64,000 nt of DNA, from positions 310,001 through 374,000 of the forward strand of contig NZ_JAJAVH010000004.1 in NCBI RefSeq assembly GCF_020511115.1, given 5' to 3'. The notes below the pieces were generated by a model. That model was not told the DNA's origin. It saw only the letters and a list, made by a program, of their open reading frames with translations, and made no database searches. The stretch comes from Luteimonas panaciterrae (GTDB lineage: Bacteria; Pseudomonadota; Gammaproteobacteria; Xanthomonadales; Xanthomonadaceae). Shown piece after piece: positions 1-8,573 of the stretch. The position numbers were made by a program, and so were the translations under genes. Numbering within the stretch: position 1 is the first letter of the stretch; each line of letters opens with the position of its first letter.

Positions 1-1019
1 AGCCGCTCGGTGTGGTCGGCACGATCTCGCCGTGGAATCTGCCGCTATATCTGTTCACGTGGAAGATCGCGCCGGCATTGGCCGCGGGCAATACCGTGGT
101 CGCCAAGCCATCCGAGATCACACCGCTCACCGCGACGCTGCTGGGCGAACTGGCCTCCGACATCAAGTTTCCGCGCGGCGTGCTCAACATCGTGCACGGC
201 CTGGGACCGGACGTCGGCGAGGCGATCGTCACGCACGAAGCGATCAAGGCGGTTTCCTTCACCGGCAGCACCGCGGTTGGCCGCCACATCGCCGGCATCA
301 CCGGCCCCATGCTGAAGAAGGCGTCGCTCGAACTCGGTGGCAAGAATCCGACGCTCGTGTTCGCCGACAGCGATTGGCGCGACAATCTCGACACCTTGGT
401 GCGTTCCGCATTCCAGAACAGCGGCCAGATCTGCCTGTGCGGCTCGCGCCTCCTGGTCGAGCGCGGCATCTATCATGAATTCCGCGACGCGTTCGTCGAA
501 CGCGTGCTCGCGCTGCGCGTCGGTGATCCGATGGATTCGGATGCGCGACTCGGCCCCCTGGTCTCGCAGGCGCATTTCGACAAGGTCGTGGCGGCCATCG
601 CACGCGCACGCGCCGAAGGCGGTCACGTGCTCTGCGGCGGCCAGGCACTCGACCGCCCCGGCTGGTTCGTGGCGCCGACGGTAATCGAAGGCCTGGGCCC
701 GGACAGCCTCAGCAACCGTGAGGAAATCTTTGGCCCTGTCGTCACCTTGCAGGCGTTCGATGACGACGATGCGGCGCTGCGACTGGCCAATGCCACCGAC
801 TACGGCCTGGCCGCGTCGATCTGGACGCGCGATCTCAATCGCGCCCATCGCATCGCCGCCGACATCCGCGCCGGCATCGTCTGGATCAACACCTGGCTGA
901 TGCGCGACTTGCGCACGCCGTTCGGCGGCGTGGGCCAATCGGGCCTCGGCCGCGAGGGTGGATTCGAGGCGATGCGCTTCTTCACCGAACCCAAGAACGT
1001 TGGAATCTCCTTGACGTGA
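1..1019 (+). CDS. 2-aminomuconate 6-semialdehyde dehydrogenase, 5'-truncated
   Basis: NAD-dependent aldehyde dehydrogenase, cut at its N-terminus by the window edge; the frame is open from base 3. The retained part shows the ALDH landmarks: SPWNLP near the start, the LELGGK segment with the general-base Glu, and SGQIC with the nucleophilic Cys (codon 432-434), then the conserved EEIFGPVV segment. In the kynurenine pathway this enzyme oxidises 2-aminomuconate semialdehyde to 2-aminomuconate. By sequence alone it could be the paralogous 2-hydroxymuconate semialdehyde dehydrogenase; the neighbours (deaminase, 3-HAA dioxygenase, ACMSD, kynureninase, KMO) favour the aminomuconate form. Its stop overlaps the next gene by 4 bases. 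Confidence 0.85.
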   Translation, partial: PLGVVGTISPWNLPLYLFTWKIAPALAAGNTVVAKPSEITPLTATLLGELASDIKFPRGVLNIVHGLGPDVGEAIVTHEAIKAVSFTGSTAVGRHIAGITGPMLKKASLELGGKNPTLVFADSDWRDNLDTLVRSAFQNSGQICLCGSRLLVERGIYHEFRDAFVERVLALRVGDPMDSDARLGPLVSQAHFDKVVAAIARARAEGGHVLCGGQALDRPGWFVAPTVIEGLGPDSLSNREEIFGPVVTLQAFDDDDAALRLANATDYGLAASIWTRDLNRAHRIAADIRAGIVWINTWLMRDLRTPFGGVGQSGLGREGGFEAMRFFTEPKNVGISLT

Positions 1020-1711
1020 GCACACCCCACAAGAACAGCCCCACTCAGAGCACTCTCGAAGACCTGCTGCGCAACAACCGCGACTGGGCCGAGCGCGTCC
1101 GCCGCGAGGACCCCGGCTTCTTCGAGCGTCTGTCGAAGCAACAGTCGCCGAAATATCTCTGGATCGGCTGCTCGGACTCGCGCGTGCCGGCGAACCAGAT
1201 TCTCGGACTCGATCCCGGCGAAGTATTCGTACACCGCAATGTCGCCAACCTGGTGGTGCATACCGATCTGAACTGCTTGAGCACGATCCAGTTCGCGGTC
1301 GATCTGCTCAAGGTGGAACACATCCTGATCGTCGGTCACTACGGTTGCAGCGGCGTGCACGCCTCGCTGACCGGCACCCGCGTCGGATTGGCGGACAACT
1401 GGCTGCGCCACGTCGGCGACGTGATCCAGAAGCACGAAGGCCTGCTCGCGCAGGTGGAACCGGAATCGTTGCGCCATGCGCGCCTGTGCGAACTGAACGT
1501 GATCGAACAGGTGCTCAACGTCTGCCAGACCACCATCGTGCAGGACGCCTGGGCACGCGGGCAGACGCTGTCCGTGCACGGTTGGGTGTACAGCCTCGCC
1601 GACGGCCGCGTGCGGGAACTGTCGATCGATGTGGCCGGTTCCGACGAAGTCGCCGATGCCTACCTGAAGGCGCTTGCCGCCATCCCGCTGAAGGGGCGGC
1701 GCGATGAGTAG
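1016..1711 (+). CDS. can: Beta-class carbonic anhydrase
   Basis: Zinc enzyme of 231 residues interconverting CO2 and bicarbonate in the cytoplasm. The zinc and activity residues are all present: GCSDSR (Cys52, Asp54, Arg56) and GHYGC (His108, Cys111). The GTG start lies in a GTGA overlap with the stop of the aldehyde dehydrogenase, which implies translational coupling. The place is notable: the gene sits inside a kynurenine-degradation operon whose ACMSD step releases CO2. A role in handling that CO2 is an inference; the protein may equally be the cell's general carbonic anhydrase riding on the operon promoter. Confidence 0.93.
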   Translation: MSTPHKNSPTQSTLEDLLRNNRDWAERVRREDPGFFERLSKQQSPKYLWIGCSDSRVPANQILGLDPGEVFVHRNVANLVVHTDLNCLSTIQFAVDLLKVEHILIVGHYGCSGVHASLTGTRVGLADNWLRHVGDVIQKHEGLLAQVEPESLRHARLCELNVIEQVLNVCQTTIVQDAWARGQTLSVHGWVYSLADGRVRELSIDVAGSDEVADAYLKALAAIPLKGRRDE

Positions 1712-1723
1712 GAGTCAGCTCTC

Positions 1724-2158
1724 ATGAACCAGGTCGTTCGCACCGATGCCGCGCCGAAACCGGTCGGTGCCTACCCTCACGCGCGGCGCGTCGGCGATCT
1801 GTTGTTCCTGTCCGGCATCGGCCCGCGCAATCCCGCCAGTGACGAGATTCCGGGCAATGTCCTGTATGCCGACGGTCGGGTGCAGAGCTACGACATCGAG
1901 GCGCAGACGCGGGCCGTGTTCGCCAATGTGCGCGCGGTCCTGGAAGCCAGTGGCGCGCGCTGGGAGGATCTGGTCGACGTTACCGTCTATCTCACTGACA
2001 TGGCGCGCGATTTCCGCGCCTACAACGCCATCTGGGCCGAATACTTCCCAGACCCGGCCACCGCGCCCTGCCGCACCACTCTCGGCATCACGGCGCTGCC
2101 GACGCCGATCGCGATCGAACTGAAGTGCACCGCCGTTGTGAAGGCAGCCTCTGTATAG
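1724..2158 (+). CDS. RidA/YjgF-family 2-aminomuconate deaminase
   Basis: A 144-residue Rid-family protein. The family fold is visible in LLFLSGIGPRNP near the N-terminus and APCRTTLGITALP near residue 120, where the conserved Arg binds the substrate carboxylate. Rid proteins hydrolyse enamines and imines; members encoded beside aminomuconate semialdehyde dehydrogenase are 2-aminomuconate deaminases, giving 4-oxalocrotonate and ammonia. The assignment rests on context and on the GIGPRNP region typical of that branch. It starts 12 bases after the carbonic anhydrase stop and has a GGAG ribosome-binding site. Confidence 0.82.
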   Translation: MNQVVRTDAAPKPVGAYPHARRVGDLLFLSGIGPRNPASDEIPGNVLYADGRVQSYDIEAQTRAVFANVRAVLEASGARWEDLVDVTVYLTDMARDFRAYNAIWAEYFPDPATAPCRTTLGITALPTPIAIELKCTAVVKAASV

Positions 2159-2167
2159 GAATCAGCC

Positions 2168-2698
2168 ATGCTTCCCGCCCCTCTCAATTTTCAGAAGTGG
2201 ATCGACGAGCACCGTCACCTGCTGAAGCCACCGGTCGGCAACAAGTGCATCTACGACGGCGATTTCATCGTCATGGTGGTCGGCGGCCCCAACCAGCGCA
2301 CCGACTATCACTGGGACGAGGGTCCGGAGTGGTTCTACCAGCTCGAGGGCGAGATGGTGCTGCGCATCCAGGAAGATGGGAAAGTGCGCGACATCCCGAT
2401 CAAGGCCGGCGAAATCTTCCTGCTGCCGCCGCGCACGCCGCATTCGCCGCAGCGCATGCCCAACTCGGTCGGCCTGGTGATCGAGCGCAAGCGCCTGCCG
2501 CATGAGGACGACGGCTTGTTGTGGTTCTGCGAGAAGTGCAACCACAAGCTGTACGAGGAATATTTCTTCCTGCACGACATCGAAAAGGATTTTCCGCCGG
2601 TGTTCGAGCGTTTCTATTCCTCGCGCGAGCATCGCACCTGCAAGCAGTGCGGGCACCTGAATCCGGCGCCGACGAAGTACGAATTCCCGGACACTTGA
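2168..2698 (+). CDS. nbaC: 3-hydroxyanthranilate 3,4-dioxygenase
   Basis: Cupin-fold Fe(II) ring-cleaving dioxygenase of 176 residues, converting 3-hydroxyanthranilate to 2-amino-3-carboxymuconate semialdehyde. The iron ligands are visible as His48, Glu54 and His92, with substrate-contact Arg44 and Arg96. The C-terminus keeps the rubredoxin-like second metal site of bacterial enzymes: Cys121/Cys124 and Cys158/Cys161. The length matches the bacterial family. An AGGA element precedes the ATG, and the gene starts nine bases after the deaminase gene. It feeds ACMSD, encoded downstream. Confidence 0.96.
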   Translation: MLPAPLNFQKWIDEHRHLLKPPVGNKCIYDGDFIVMVVGGPNQRTDYHWDEGPEWFYQLEGEMVLRIQEDGKVRDIPIKAGEIFLLPPRTPHSPQRMPNSVGLVIERKRLPHEDDGLLWFCEKCNHKLYEEYFFLHDIEKDFPPVFERFYSSREHRTCKQCGHLNPAPTKYEFPDT

Positions 2699-2711
2699 GC
2701 GCCGCATCGCC

Positions 2712-4823
2712 GTGCTGCGCTCACTAATCTCCTTCCAACCACGCGACGTTCCCGCCCGAGTCGCCTTGCGCAACACGGTCACGGTCGTGGCCCCGCTCGC
2801 CGTGGGCGTCGCCATCGATCAGATACCGGCCGGTCTGGCGATGACGGTCGGCGCGCTCAACACGATGTTCACCGACCTGCCCGGGCCTTACCGGCTGCGC
2901 ATGCAGCGGATGTTCCTGGCGGCCGCTTCCGCCGGCCTCGCCGCATTGATCGGCATCCTGGTCGGGCCGTACACCGCGGCATTCGTCGTTGTGGCGGCGT
3001 TGTTCGGCGCGATCGGCGGGTTGCTCGTGGCGCTGGGGCCGGTCGCCGCGCGCGTCGGCCTCACCAACACCATCGTGATGATGATCACGGCGGAGATGCA
3101 TCTCTCACCCGGCAACGCGCCCGGCGTCGCCGCGCTCATCCTCGCCGGCGGATTGCTGCAGATGCTGATGGCCGTCGCCGCCTGGCCCTTGCAGCGTTAC
3201 CGGCCGGAGCGCTTTGCACTGGCCACGGTACTGGAACAACTGGCCGAGACTGCGCGTACGCGTCCCGATTCGTCGCAGCCACCGCCGGTCACGCAGGCGG
3301 CCACGGAAGCCCTGCAACTGCTGCATGGCGAGCATCGCTCGCGCGGCATCGCGGTGCAGTCGTTCCGCATCATCGCCGAGCTGTGCGAGCGCGTGCGCAT
3401 CGATCTGCTCTCTCTCGGCGACCTGCACGCCCGCATTCGCGAGCGCGACGTGCTCGCGCGCATCGATGCCCTCCTGAAAGCATCCGATGCCGTCCTGCGG
3501 CACCTGGCCGAAGCGATGTACAACGCGGAACCGCCTCTGCGCGCCGAGCGTGACATGGCAGGTTTCGACGTCCTGGTCGAGACACTGGCGCACTCGCGCC
3601 GCGACCTCGCCGATCCGCGCGATCGCCGCCTCTCGCGCATCGCGCTGGCGCGCGCGCAAGGCCTCGCCGGCCAGCTGCGCTCGCTGGTGCGCAACAGCGA
3701 CTGGGCCAGCAGCCGCGGCGAGATCCGCGCCGAACTCGCCGAGGCGCGCCTGCCCGCCGCACTGCGCCCGGGCAATCCTCTGCAGACATTGCGCGCCAAC
3801 CTCAAGCTGTCGTCGATCGCGCTACGGCATGCGCTGCGCAGCGCCGTCTGCATCGGCGTGGCGGTGGCCTGCGAACGCATGCTGCAGATTCCGCACGGCG
3901 TGTGGATTCCGATGACCGCCGCGATCGTGCTCAAACCCGACTTCGGCGGGACGATGCAGTTCGGCGTGCTGCGCGTGGTCGGCACCTTGATCGGCCTGCT
4001 GATCGGTACCGCCATCGCCCACGTCGCCATGGACGGCGTCGCGCTGCGGCTGACGTTGATGGCACTGCTGTGCTTCGTTTTCCGCCTGCTGGTGCAGGTG
4101 AACTATGCGGTCGGTGTGGCGATGCTGACCGCGATGCTGGTGCTGCTGCTGTCGTTCGAGGGCGTCGCGCCGGCCGACGCGGTCGAGATGCGCATCGTCG
4201 GCACCGTGCTCGGCAGTGTGCTGGCACTGATCGCCTACGCGCTCTGGCCGACCTGGGAAGGCCGTCGCATCACCAACGCGATGGCAACGCTGATCGACGC
4301 CTATCGCGACCATGTCCGCGCGGTACTCGGCCGGGATTTCGCCGCGCTCTACGAAACCCGCAGCGCCGCGCGCACGGCCCGCACCAACGCCCTGGCCTCG
4401 CTGGAACGGCTGCGCGCCGAACCCAAGCGCGGCCCGACGAAGGCGCGGCTGGCCTGGGCGGAGTCGTTCCTGGCCAACGCGCACCGGCTGATCCGCGCCA
4501 CGCTGTCGCTGGAGGCACTGCTTCGCGACGAAACGGGATTGCCACACATGCCCGAACTCGACGCGTTTGCCGAACAGACCGATCGGGCACTGGGCAGGAT
4601 CGTCGATGCCTTGCGCGAGGACAGGCCGCTGACGCTCCCGTCACTGCGGCCTTCGGAGCGACAACTCTCCGATGCCCTCGCCCGCCTGACCGACGCCGGC
4701 GCCACCGGCATCGCCCTGGCCGACGCCTGCGACCGCATCGTCGACGCGATCGACACGCTGGCGCATTTGCTGCAGCGCGAAACGACGACAGGCACCACGG
4801 CCGATTCCATGGCGACCGCGTAG
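2712..4823 (+). CDS. FUSC-family inner-membrane protein, putative aromatic-acid efflux
   Basis: A 703-residue membrane protein with the FUSC/YccS layout: a block of hydrophobic segments at about residues 20-155, a long charged cytoplasmic helical region, a second block at about 370-510, and a charged C-terminal tail. The second block includes HGVWIPMTAAIVLKPDFGGT, the hallmark of fusaric-acid-resistance and p-hydroxybenzoate efflux proteins. GTG is the only reasonable start. It lies between the 3-HAA dioxygenase and ACMSD genes, so export of an aromatic or muconate intermediate of kynurenine breakdown is a fair inference. The substrate is not shown by sequence. Confidence 0.85.
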   Translation: MLRSLISFQPRDVPARVALRNTVTVVAPLAVGVAIDQIPAGLAMTVGALNTMFTDLPGPYRLRMQRMFLAAASAGLAALIGILVGPYTAAFVVVAALFGAIGGLLVALGPVAARVGLTNTIVMMITAEMHLSPGNAPGVAALILAGGLLQMLMAVAAWPLQRYRPERFALATVLEQLAETARTRPDSSQPPPVTQAATEALQLLHGEHRSRGIAVQSFRIIAELCERVRIDLLSLGDLHARIRERDVLARIDALLKASDAVLRHLAEAMYNAEPPLRAERDMAGFDVLVETLAHSRRDLADPRDRRLSRIALARAQGLAGQLRSLVRNSDWASSRGEIRAELAEARLPAALRPGNPLQTLRANLKLSSIALRHALRSAVCIGVAVACERMLQIPHGVWIPMTAAIVLKPDFGGTMQFGVLRVVGTLIGLLIGTAIAHVAMDGVALRLTLMALLCFVFRLLVQVNYAVGVAMLTAMLVLLLSFEGVAPADAVEMRIVGTVLGSVLALIAYALWPTWEGRRITNAMATLIDAYRDHVRAVLGRDFAALYETRSAARTARTNALASLERLRAEPKRGPTKARLAWAESFLANAHRLIRATLSLEALLRDETGLPHMPELDAFAEQTDRALGRIVDALREDRPLTLPSLRPSERQLSDALARLTDAGATGIALADACDRIVDAIDTLAHLLQRETTTGTTADSMATA

Positions 4824-4835
4824 ATGCGGCACATG

Positions 4836-4841
4836 TAGAAT
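4836..4841 (+). promoter_or_regulatory. Putative -10 element directly before the ACMSD start
   Basis: TAGAAT followed by only seven bases and then the ATG at 4849. No Shine-Dalgarno sequence precedes that ATG. If this is a -10, transcription would begin at or beside the A of the start codon, giving a leaderless mRNA. No good -35 is visible. Confidence 0.35.
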
Positions 4842-4848
4842 CCGAACC

Positions 4849-5859
4849 ATGCTCAAGATCGACACCCACGCCCACTACCTGCCGCGGGACTGGCCCGATC
4901 TGGCGAAGAAATATGGCGACGAGCGCTTCCCGGTGATCCATCACACCGAGGACGGCCGCCATCGCATCTACAAGGACGGCAAGTTCTTCCGCGAAATCTG
5001 GTCGAAGACCTGGGACGCGCAAGAGCGCATCGACGATTACGCCCGCTTCGGCGTGCAGGTGCAGGTGATCAGCACCGTGCCGGTGATGTTCAGTTATTGG
5101 GCCAAGCCCAACCAGGCACTGGACCTGCACGCGTCGCTCAACGATCACATGGCCGAGACCTGCCGCGCGCATCCGCGCCATTACGCCGGCATCGGCACGG
5201 TGCCGATGCAGTCGCCGCGGCTCGCCGTGCAGGAACTCGAACGCTGCATGGACCAGCTCGGCCTGCAGGGCGTGCAGATCGGCTCGCACATCGGTGCCTG
5301 GAACCTCGACGCGCCGGAGCTGTTCGAATTCTTCGAGGCCGCCAGCGATCTCGGCGCCGCGATTCTGGTGCATCCCTGGGACATGATGGGCAGCGAGTCG
5401 ATGCCGAAGTACTGGCTGCCGTGGCTGGTGGGCATGCCGGCCGAACAGTCGCGCGCGGCTTGCTGCCTGATCTTCGGTGGCGTGCTGGAGCGGCTGCCGA
5501 AACTCAAGATTTGCCTGGCGCACGGTGGCGGCAGCTTCCCCTACACCATCGGCCGCATCGAGCATGGGTTCAACATGCGCCCGGATCTCGTCGCGACCGA
5601 CAATCCGCGCAATCCGCGCGATTATCTCGGCCGGTTGTATTTCGACTCCTGGGTCGCCGATCCACGCGCGCTGCGATATCTGCTCGAGACCTGCGGCGCG
5701 GAGCGCGTGATGCTCGGCACCGATTATCCCTTCCCGCTCGGTGAGCAGGAGCCTGGTGCCGGCATCGCCGCGCTCACGCTCGACGAAGAAGGCCAGGCAC
5801 GGCTCTATCACGGCACCGCGCTGGAATGGCTCGGCCTGTCCAAATCGCGCTTCGCATGA
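4849..5859 (+). CDS. nbaD: 2-amino-3-carboxymuconate-6-semialdehyde decarboxylase (ACMSD)
   Basis: Amidohydrolase-superfamily zinc decarboxylase of 336 residues. It removes CO2 from ACMS, steering kynurenine carbon away from quinolinate/NAD synthesis and toward 2-aminomuconate. The metal ligands of the family are present: the HAH motif (His7, His9), the metal-binding His175 in LVHPWDM, and Asp292 in GTDYPFP. Length is typical. Adjacent genes supply its substrate (3-HAA dioxygenase) and use its product (aminomuconate semialdehyde dehydrogenase), so the assignment is firm. Confidence 0.96.
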   Translation: MLKIDTHAHYLPRDWPDLAKKYGDERFPVIHHTEDGRHRIYKDGKFFREIWSKTWDAQERIDDYARFGVQVQVISTVPVMFSYWAKPNQALDLHASLNDHMAETCRAHPRHYAGIGTVPMQSPRLAVQELERCMDQLGLQGVQIGSHIGAWNLDAPELFEFFEAASDLGAAILVHPWDMMGSESMPKYWLPWLVGMPAEQSRAACCLIFGGVLERLPKLKICLAHGGGSFPYTIGRIEHGFNMRPDLVATDNPRNPRDYLGRLYFDSWVADPRALRYLLETCGAERVMLGTDYPFPLGEQEPGAGIAALTLDEEGQARLYHGTALEWLGLSKSRFA

Positions 5860-5878
5860 GTTGCCGAGCGCCGTTCGC

Positions 5879-7177
5879 ATGGAACCCACTTTGACCGAAC
5901 TCTTCTCAGACGATTACGCGCAAGCACAGGACGCCGCCGATCCGCTGCGCGGATTTCGCGACCGGTTCCACATCCCGAAGCATGATGGCCACGACCAGGC
6001 CTACTTCTGCGGCAATTCGCTCGGATTGCAGCCGAAAACGGCGCGCGCCCACGTCGAGGAAGTGCTGAGCAAATGGGCGATGGAAGCCGTCGAAGGGCAT
6101 TTCACCGGGCAGGCGCAGTGGATGCCGTATCACGAACTCGTGCGTGATCCGCTCGCGGCGGTGGTCGGCGCGGAACCGTCGGAAGTCGTAGCGATGAACT
6201 CGCTCACCGCCAATCTGCATCTGATGATGGTGAGTTTCTACCGCCCCACGCGCGAGCGTCCGGCGATCCTGATGGAAGCCGGGGCATTCCCCTCCGATCG
6301 TTACGCGCTCGAATCGCAGGTGCGTTTCCACGGCTTCGATCCGGCGACCGACCTGATCGAACTCCAACCCGACGCACCCGACGGTACCTTCTCGATGCAG
6401 GCGATCGCGCGCGCGATCGCGGAATACGGGCCTCGCCTCGCCCTCATCGTCTGGCCCGGCGTGCAATACCGGACCGGGCAGGCGTTCGATCTTGCCGAGA
6501 TCGCGCGACTCGGGCACGCGGCTGGCGCCGTGGTGGGATTCGATCTCGCCCATGCCGTCGGTAATCTTCCGCTGCGATTGCACGACAGCGATGCGGATTT
6601 CGCGGTGTGGTGTCATTACAAGTACATGAACTCCGGTCCGGGCGCGGTGGCCGGCTGCTTCGTGCATGCGCGCCATGCGCGCACGGACCGTCCGCGCTTC
6701 GCTGGCTGGTGGGGACACGATCAGGCCACGCGTTTCCGCATGGGCCCCGATTTCTCGCCCACGTCCGGCGCCGACGGCTGGCAGTTGAGCAATCCGCCGA
6801 TTCTCGGCCTGGCGCCACTGCGTGGATCGCTGGAGCTATTCGCGCAGGCGGGAATGCCGGCATTGCGCGAAAAATCCAAGCGGTTGACCGGCTATCTCGA
6901 AGCCTTGATCCATGAGCGATTGACCGGCACGTTGCAGATCGCCACGCCAGCCGATCCCGAGCAACGCGGCGCTCAGCTTTCACTGCGTGTCGTGCAAGGA
7001 CGCGGATTGCAGGGACGCGAAGCCGGCCGCTCGCTCTTCGAGTTCCTTGCCCGCGAAGGCGTCCTCGGTGACTGGCGCGAACCCGACGTGATCCGCATTT
7101 CTCCCGTTCCGCTCTACAACACCCACGCCGACGTGATGCGTTTCGTCCGCGCGGTGGAAGCCTGGCGCGCCCCATGA
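5879..7177 (+). CDS. kynU: Kynureninase
   Basis: PLP-dependent hydrolase of 432 residues that splits 3-hydroxykynurenine (or kynurenine) into 3-hydroxyanthranilate (or anthranilate) and alanine. The PLP Lys is Lys248 in CHYKYMNSGPG, and Asp222 in GFDLAHAVGN is the pyridine-nitrogen partner; YFCGNSLGL near residue 42 is the family N-terminal signature. The start at 5879 is chosen because homology begins there; the frame is open further upstream into the ACMSD gene, but that part is out-of-frame overlap. Co-directional with kmo, which makes its substrate. Confidence 0.96.
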   Translation: MEPTLTELFSDDYAQAQDAADPLRGFRDRFHIPKHDGHDQAYFCGNSLGLQPKTARAHVEEVLSKWAMEAVEGHFTGQAQWMPYHELVRDPLAAVVGAEPSEVVAMNSLTANLHLMMVSFYRPTRERPAILMEAGAFPSDRYALESQVRFHGFDPATDLIELQPDAPDGTFSMQAIARAIAEYGPRLALIVWPGVQYRTGQAFDLAEIARLGHAAGAVVGFDLAHAVGNLPLRLHDSDADFAVWCHYKYMNSGPGAVAGCFVHARHARTDRPRFAGWWGHDQATRFRMGPDFSPTSGADGWQLSNPPILGLAPLRGSLELFAQAGMPALREKSKRLTGYLEALIHERLTGTLQIATPADPEQRGAQLSLRVVQGRGLQGREAGRSLFEFLAREGVLGDWREPDVIRISPVPLYNTHADVMRFVRAVEAWRAP

Positions 7178-7187
7178 GCATGCTTTC

Positions 7188-8573
7188 ATGAGTAAGTCCC
7201 TGACCATCATCGGCGCCGGTCTGGCGGGCGCCCTGCTCGCGACGTTGCTGGCACGTCGCGGCTGGCACGTCGACGTGTTCGAGAAGCGCGGCGACCCGCG
7301 CGTGAAAGGCTACGAAGGCGGACGCTCGATCAATCTCGCCCTGGCCGAACGCGGCCGTCACGCCCTTCGGCAGGCCGATGCCGACGACGCGGTGATGCGG
7401 CAGGCGGTCATGATGCGCGGCCGCATGGTGCACTTCCTCGACGGACGCGTGCAGTTGCAGCGCTACGGGCGCGACGATTCCGAGGTGATCTGGTCGGTGC
7501 ATCGCGGCGATCTCAACATCACCCTGCTCGATCTGGCCGAGCGTGCGGGTGCCAACCTGCATTTCCACCGGCGTCTGGAAGGTGTCGATTTCGACGCCGG
7601 CATCGCCCGCTTCATCGACGATCGCGATGGCACGCGCCACGAAGTCTCCGCACCGACGCTGGTCGGTGCCGACGGTGCCGGTTCCGCGCTGCGTGCGACG
7701 ATGAACGCGTATCGCCCCCTCGGCGAACGCAGCGAATTCCTCGATCATTCCTACAAGGAACTCGAAATCCCGCCCACGCCGGACGGTGGCTTCCGCATCG
7801 AGCCCAATGCCTTGCACATCTGGCCGCGCGGGCACTACATGTGCATCGCGTTGCCGAACGACGAGAAGACCTTCACCGTCACGCTGTTCCTGCCCAACGA
7901 ACCGGCGCCGGGACACGATGGCCCCAGCTTCGCCACGTTGAAAACAACGGATGACGCCGTCGCCTTGTTCGAGCGCGATTTCGCCGACGCGCTGGCGCTG
8001 ATTCCCGACCTCAGAAAGGATTGGGCCAAGAACCCGCCCGGCCTGCTGGCGACGCTCTACCTCGATCGCTGGCATCTCGATGGCCGCGCGGTGTTGCTCG
8101 GCGATGCCGCGCACGCGATGGTGCCGTTCCACGGCCAGGGCATGAATTGCGCGTTCGAGGACTGCGTGGCGCTGGCACGGCACCTCGATGCGCATACGAA
8201 CGACGGAACCGCGGATCTCACAGCCGCCTTCGCCGCATTCGAGGCCGAGCGCAAGCCGAACGCGGCCGCGATCCAGCAGATGGCGCTGGAGAATTACCTG
8301 GAAATGCGCGACCGCGTCGACGACGCCGATTTCCTGTTGCAACGGGATCTCGAGCGCGCCTTGCAGGAACGCCATCCTGGCCGCTTCGTGCCGCACTACA
8401 CCATGGTCACCTTCATGCGGATTCCGTATGCAGTGGCCCTGGAGCGCAGCGACATCCAGCGCGAAATCCTCGTCGAAGCCACGCATGGGCTCGATTCGCT
8501 GGATGACATCGACTGGGCCTCGGTCGATGTGCAAGTACTGGCACGCCTGACACCATTGCAGGACACGGCGTGA
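7188..8573 (+). CDS. kmo: Kynurenine 3-monooxygenase
   Basis: FAD-dependent aromatic hydroxylase of 461 residues converting L-kynurenine to 3-hydroxykynurenine with NADPH and O2. The N-terminal dinucleotide-binding GAGLAG motif (about residues 9-14), the GGRSINLAL segment near 45, and LLGDAAHAMVPFHGQGMNCAFED near residue 304 (second FAD motif) are all clear. It starts ten bases after the kynureninase gene. Tryptophan dioxygenase and kynurenine formamidase, which would make the substrate, are not in the window and may lie upstream. Confidence 0.96.
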   Translation: MSKSLTIIGAGLAGALLATLLARRGWHVDVFEKRGDPRVKGYEGGRSINLALAERGRHALRQADADDAVMRQAVMMRGRMVHFLDGRVQLQRYGRDDSEVIWSVHRGDLNITLLDLAERAGANLHFHRRLEGVDFDAGIARFIDDRDGTRHEVSAPTLVGADGAGSALRATMNAYRPLGERSEFLDHSYKELEIPPTPDGGFRIEPNALHIWPRGHYMCIALPNDEKTFTVTLFLPNEPAPGHDGPSFATLKTTDDAVALFERDFADALALIPDLRKDWAKNPPGLLATLYLDRWHLDGRAVLLGDAAHAMVPFHGQGMNCAFEDCVALARHLDAHTNDGTADLTAAFAAFEAERKPNAAAIQQMALENYLEMRDRVDDADFLLQRDLERALQERHPGRFVPHYTMVTFMRIPYAVALERSDIQREILVEATHGLDSLDDIDWASVDVQVLARLTPLQDTA

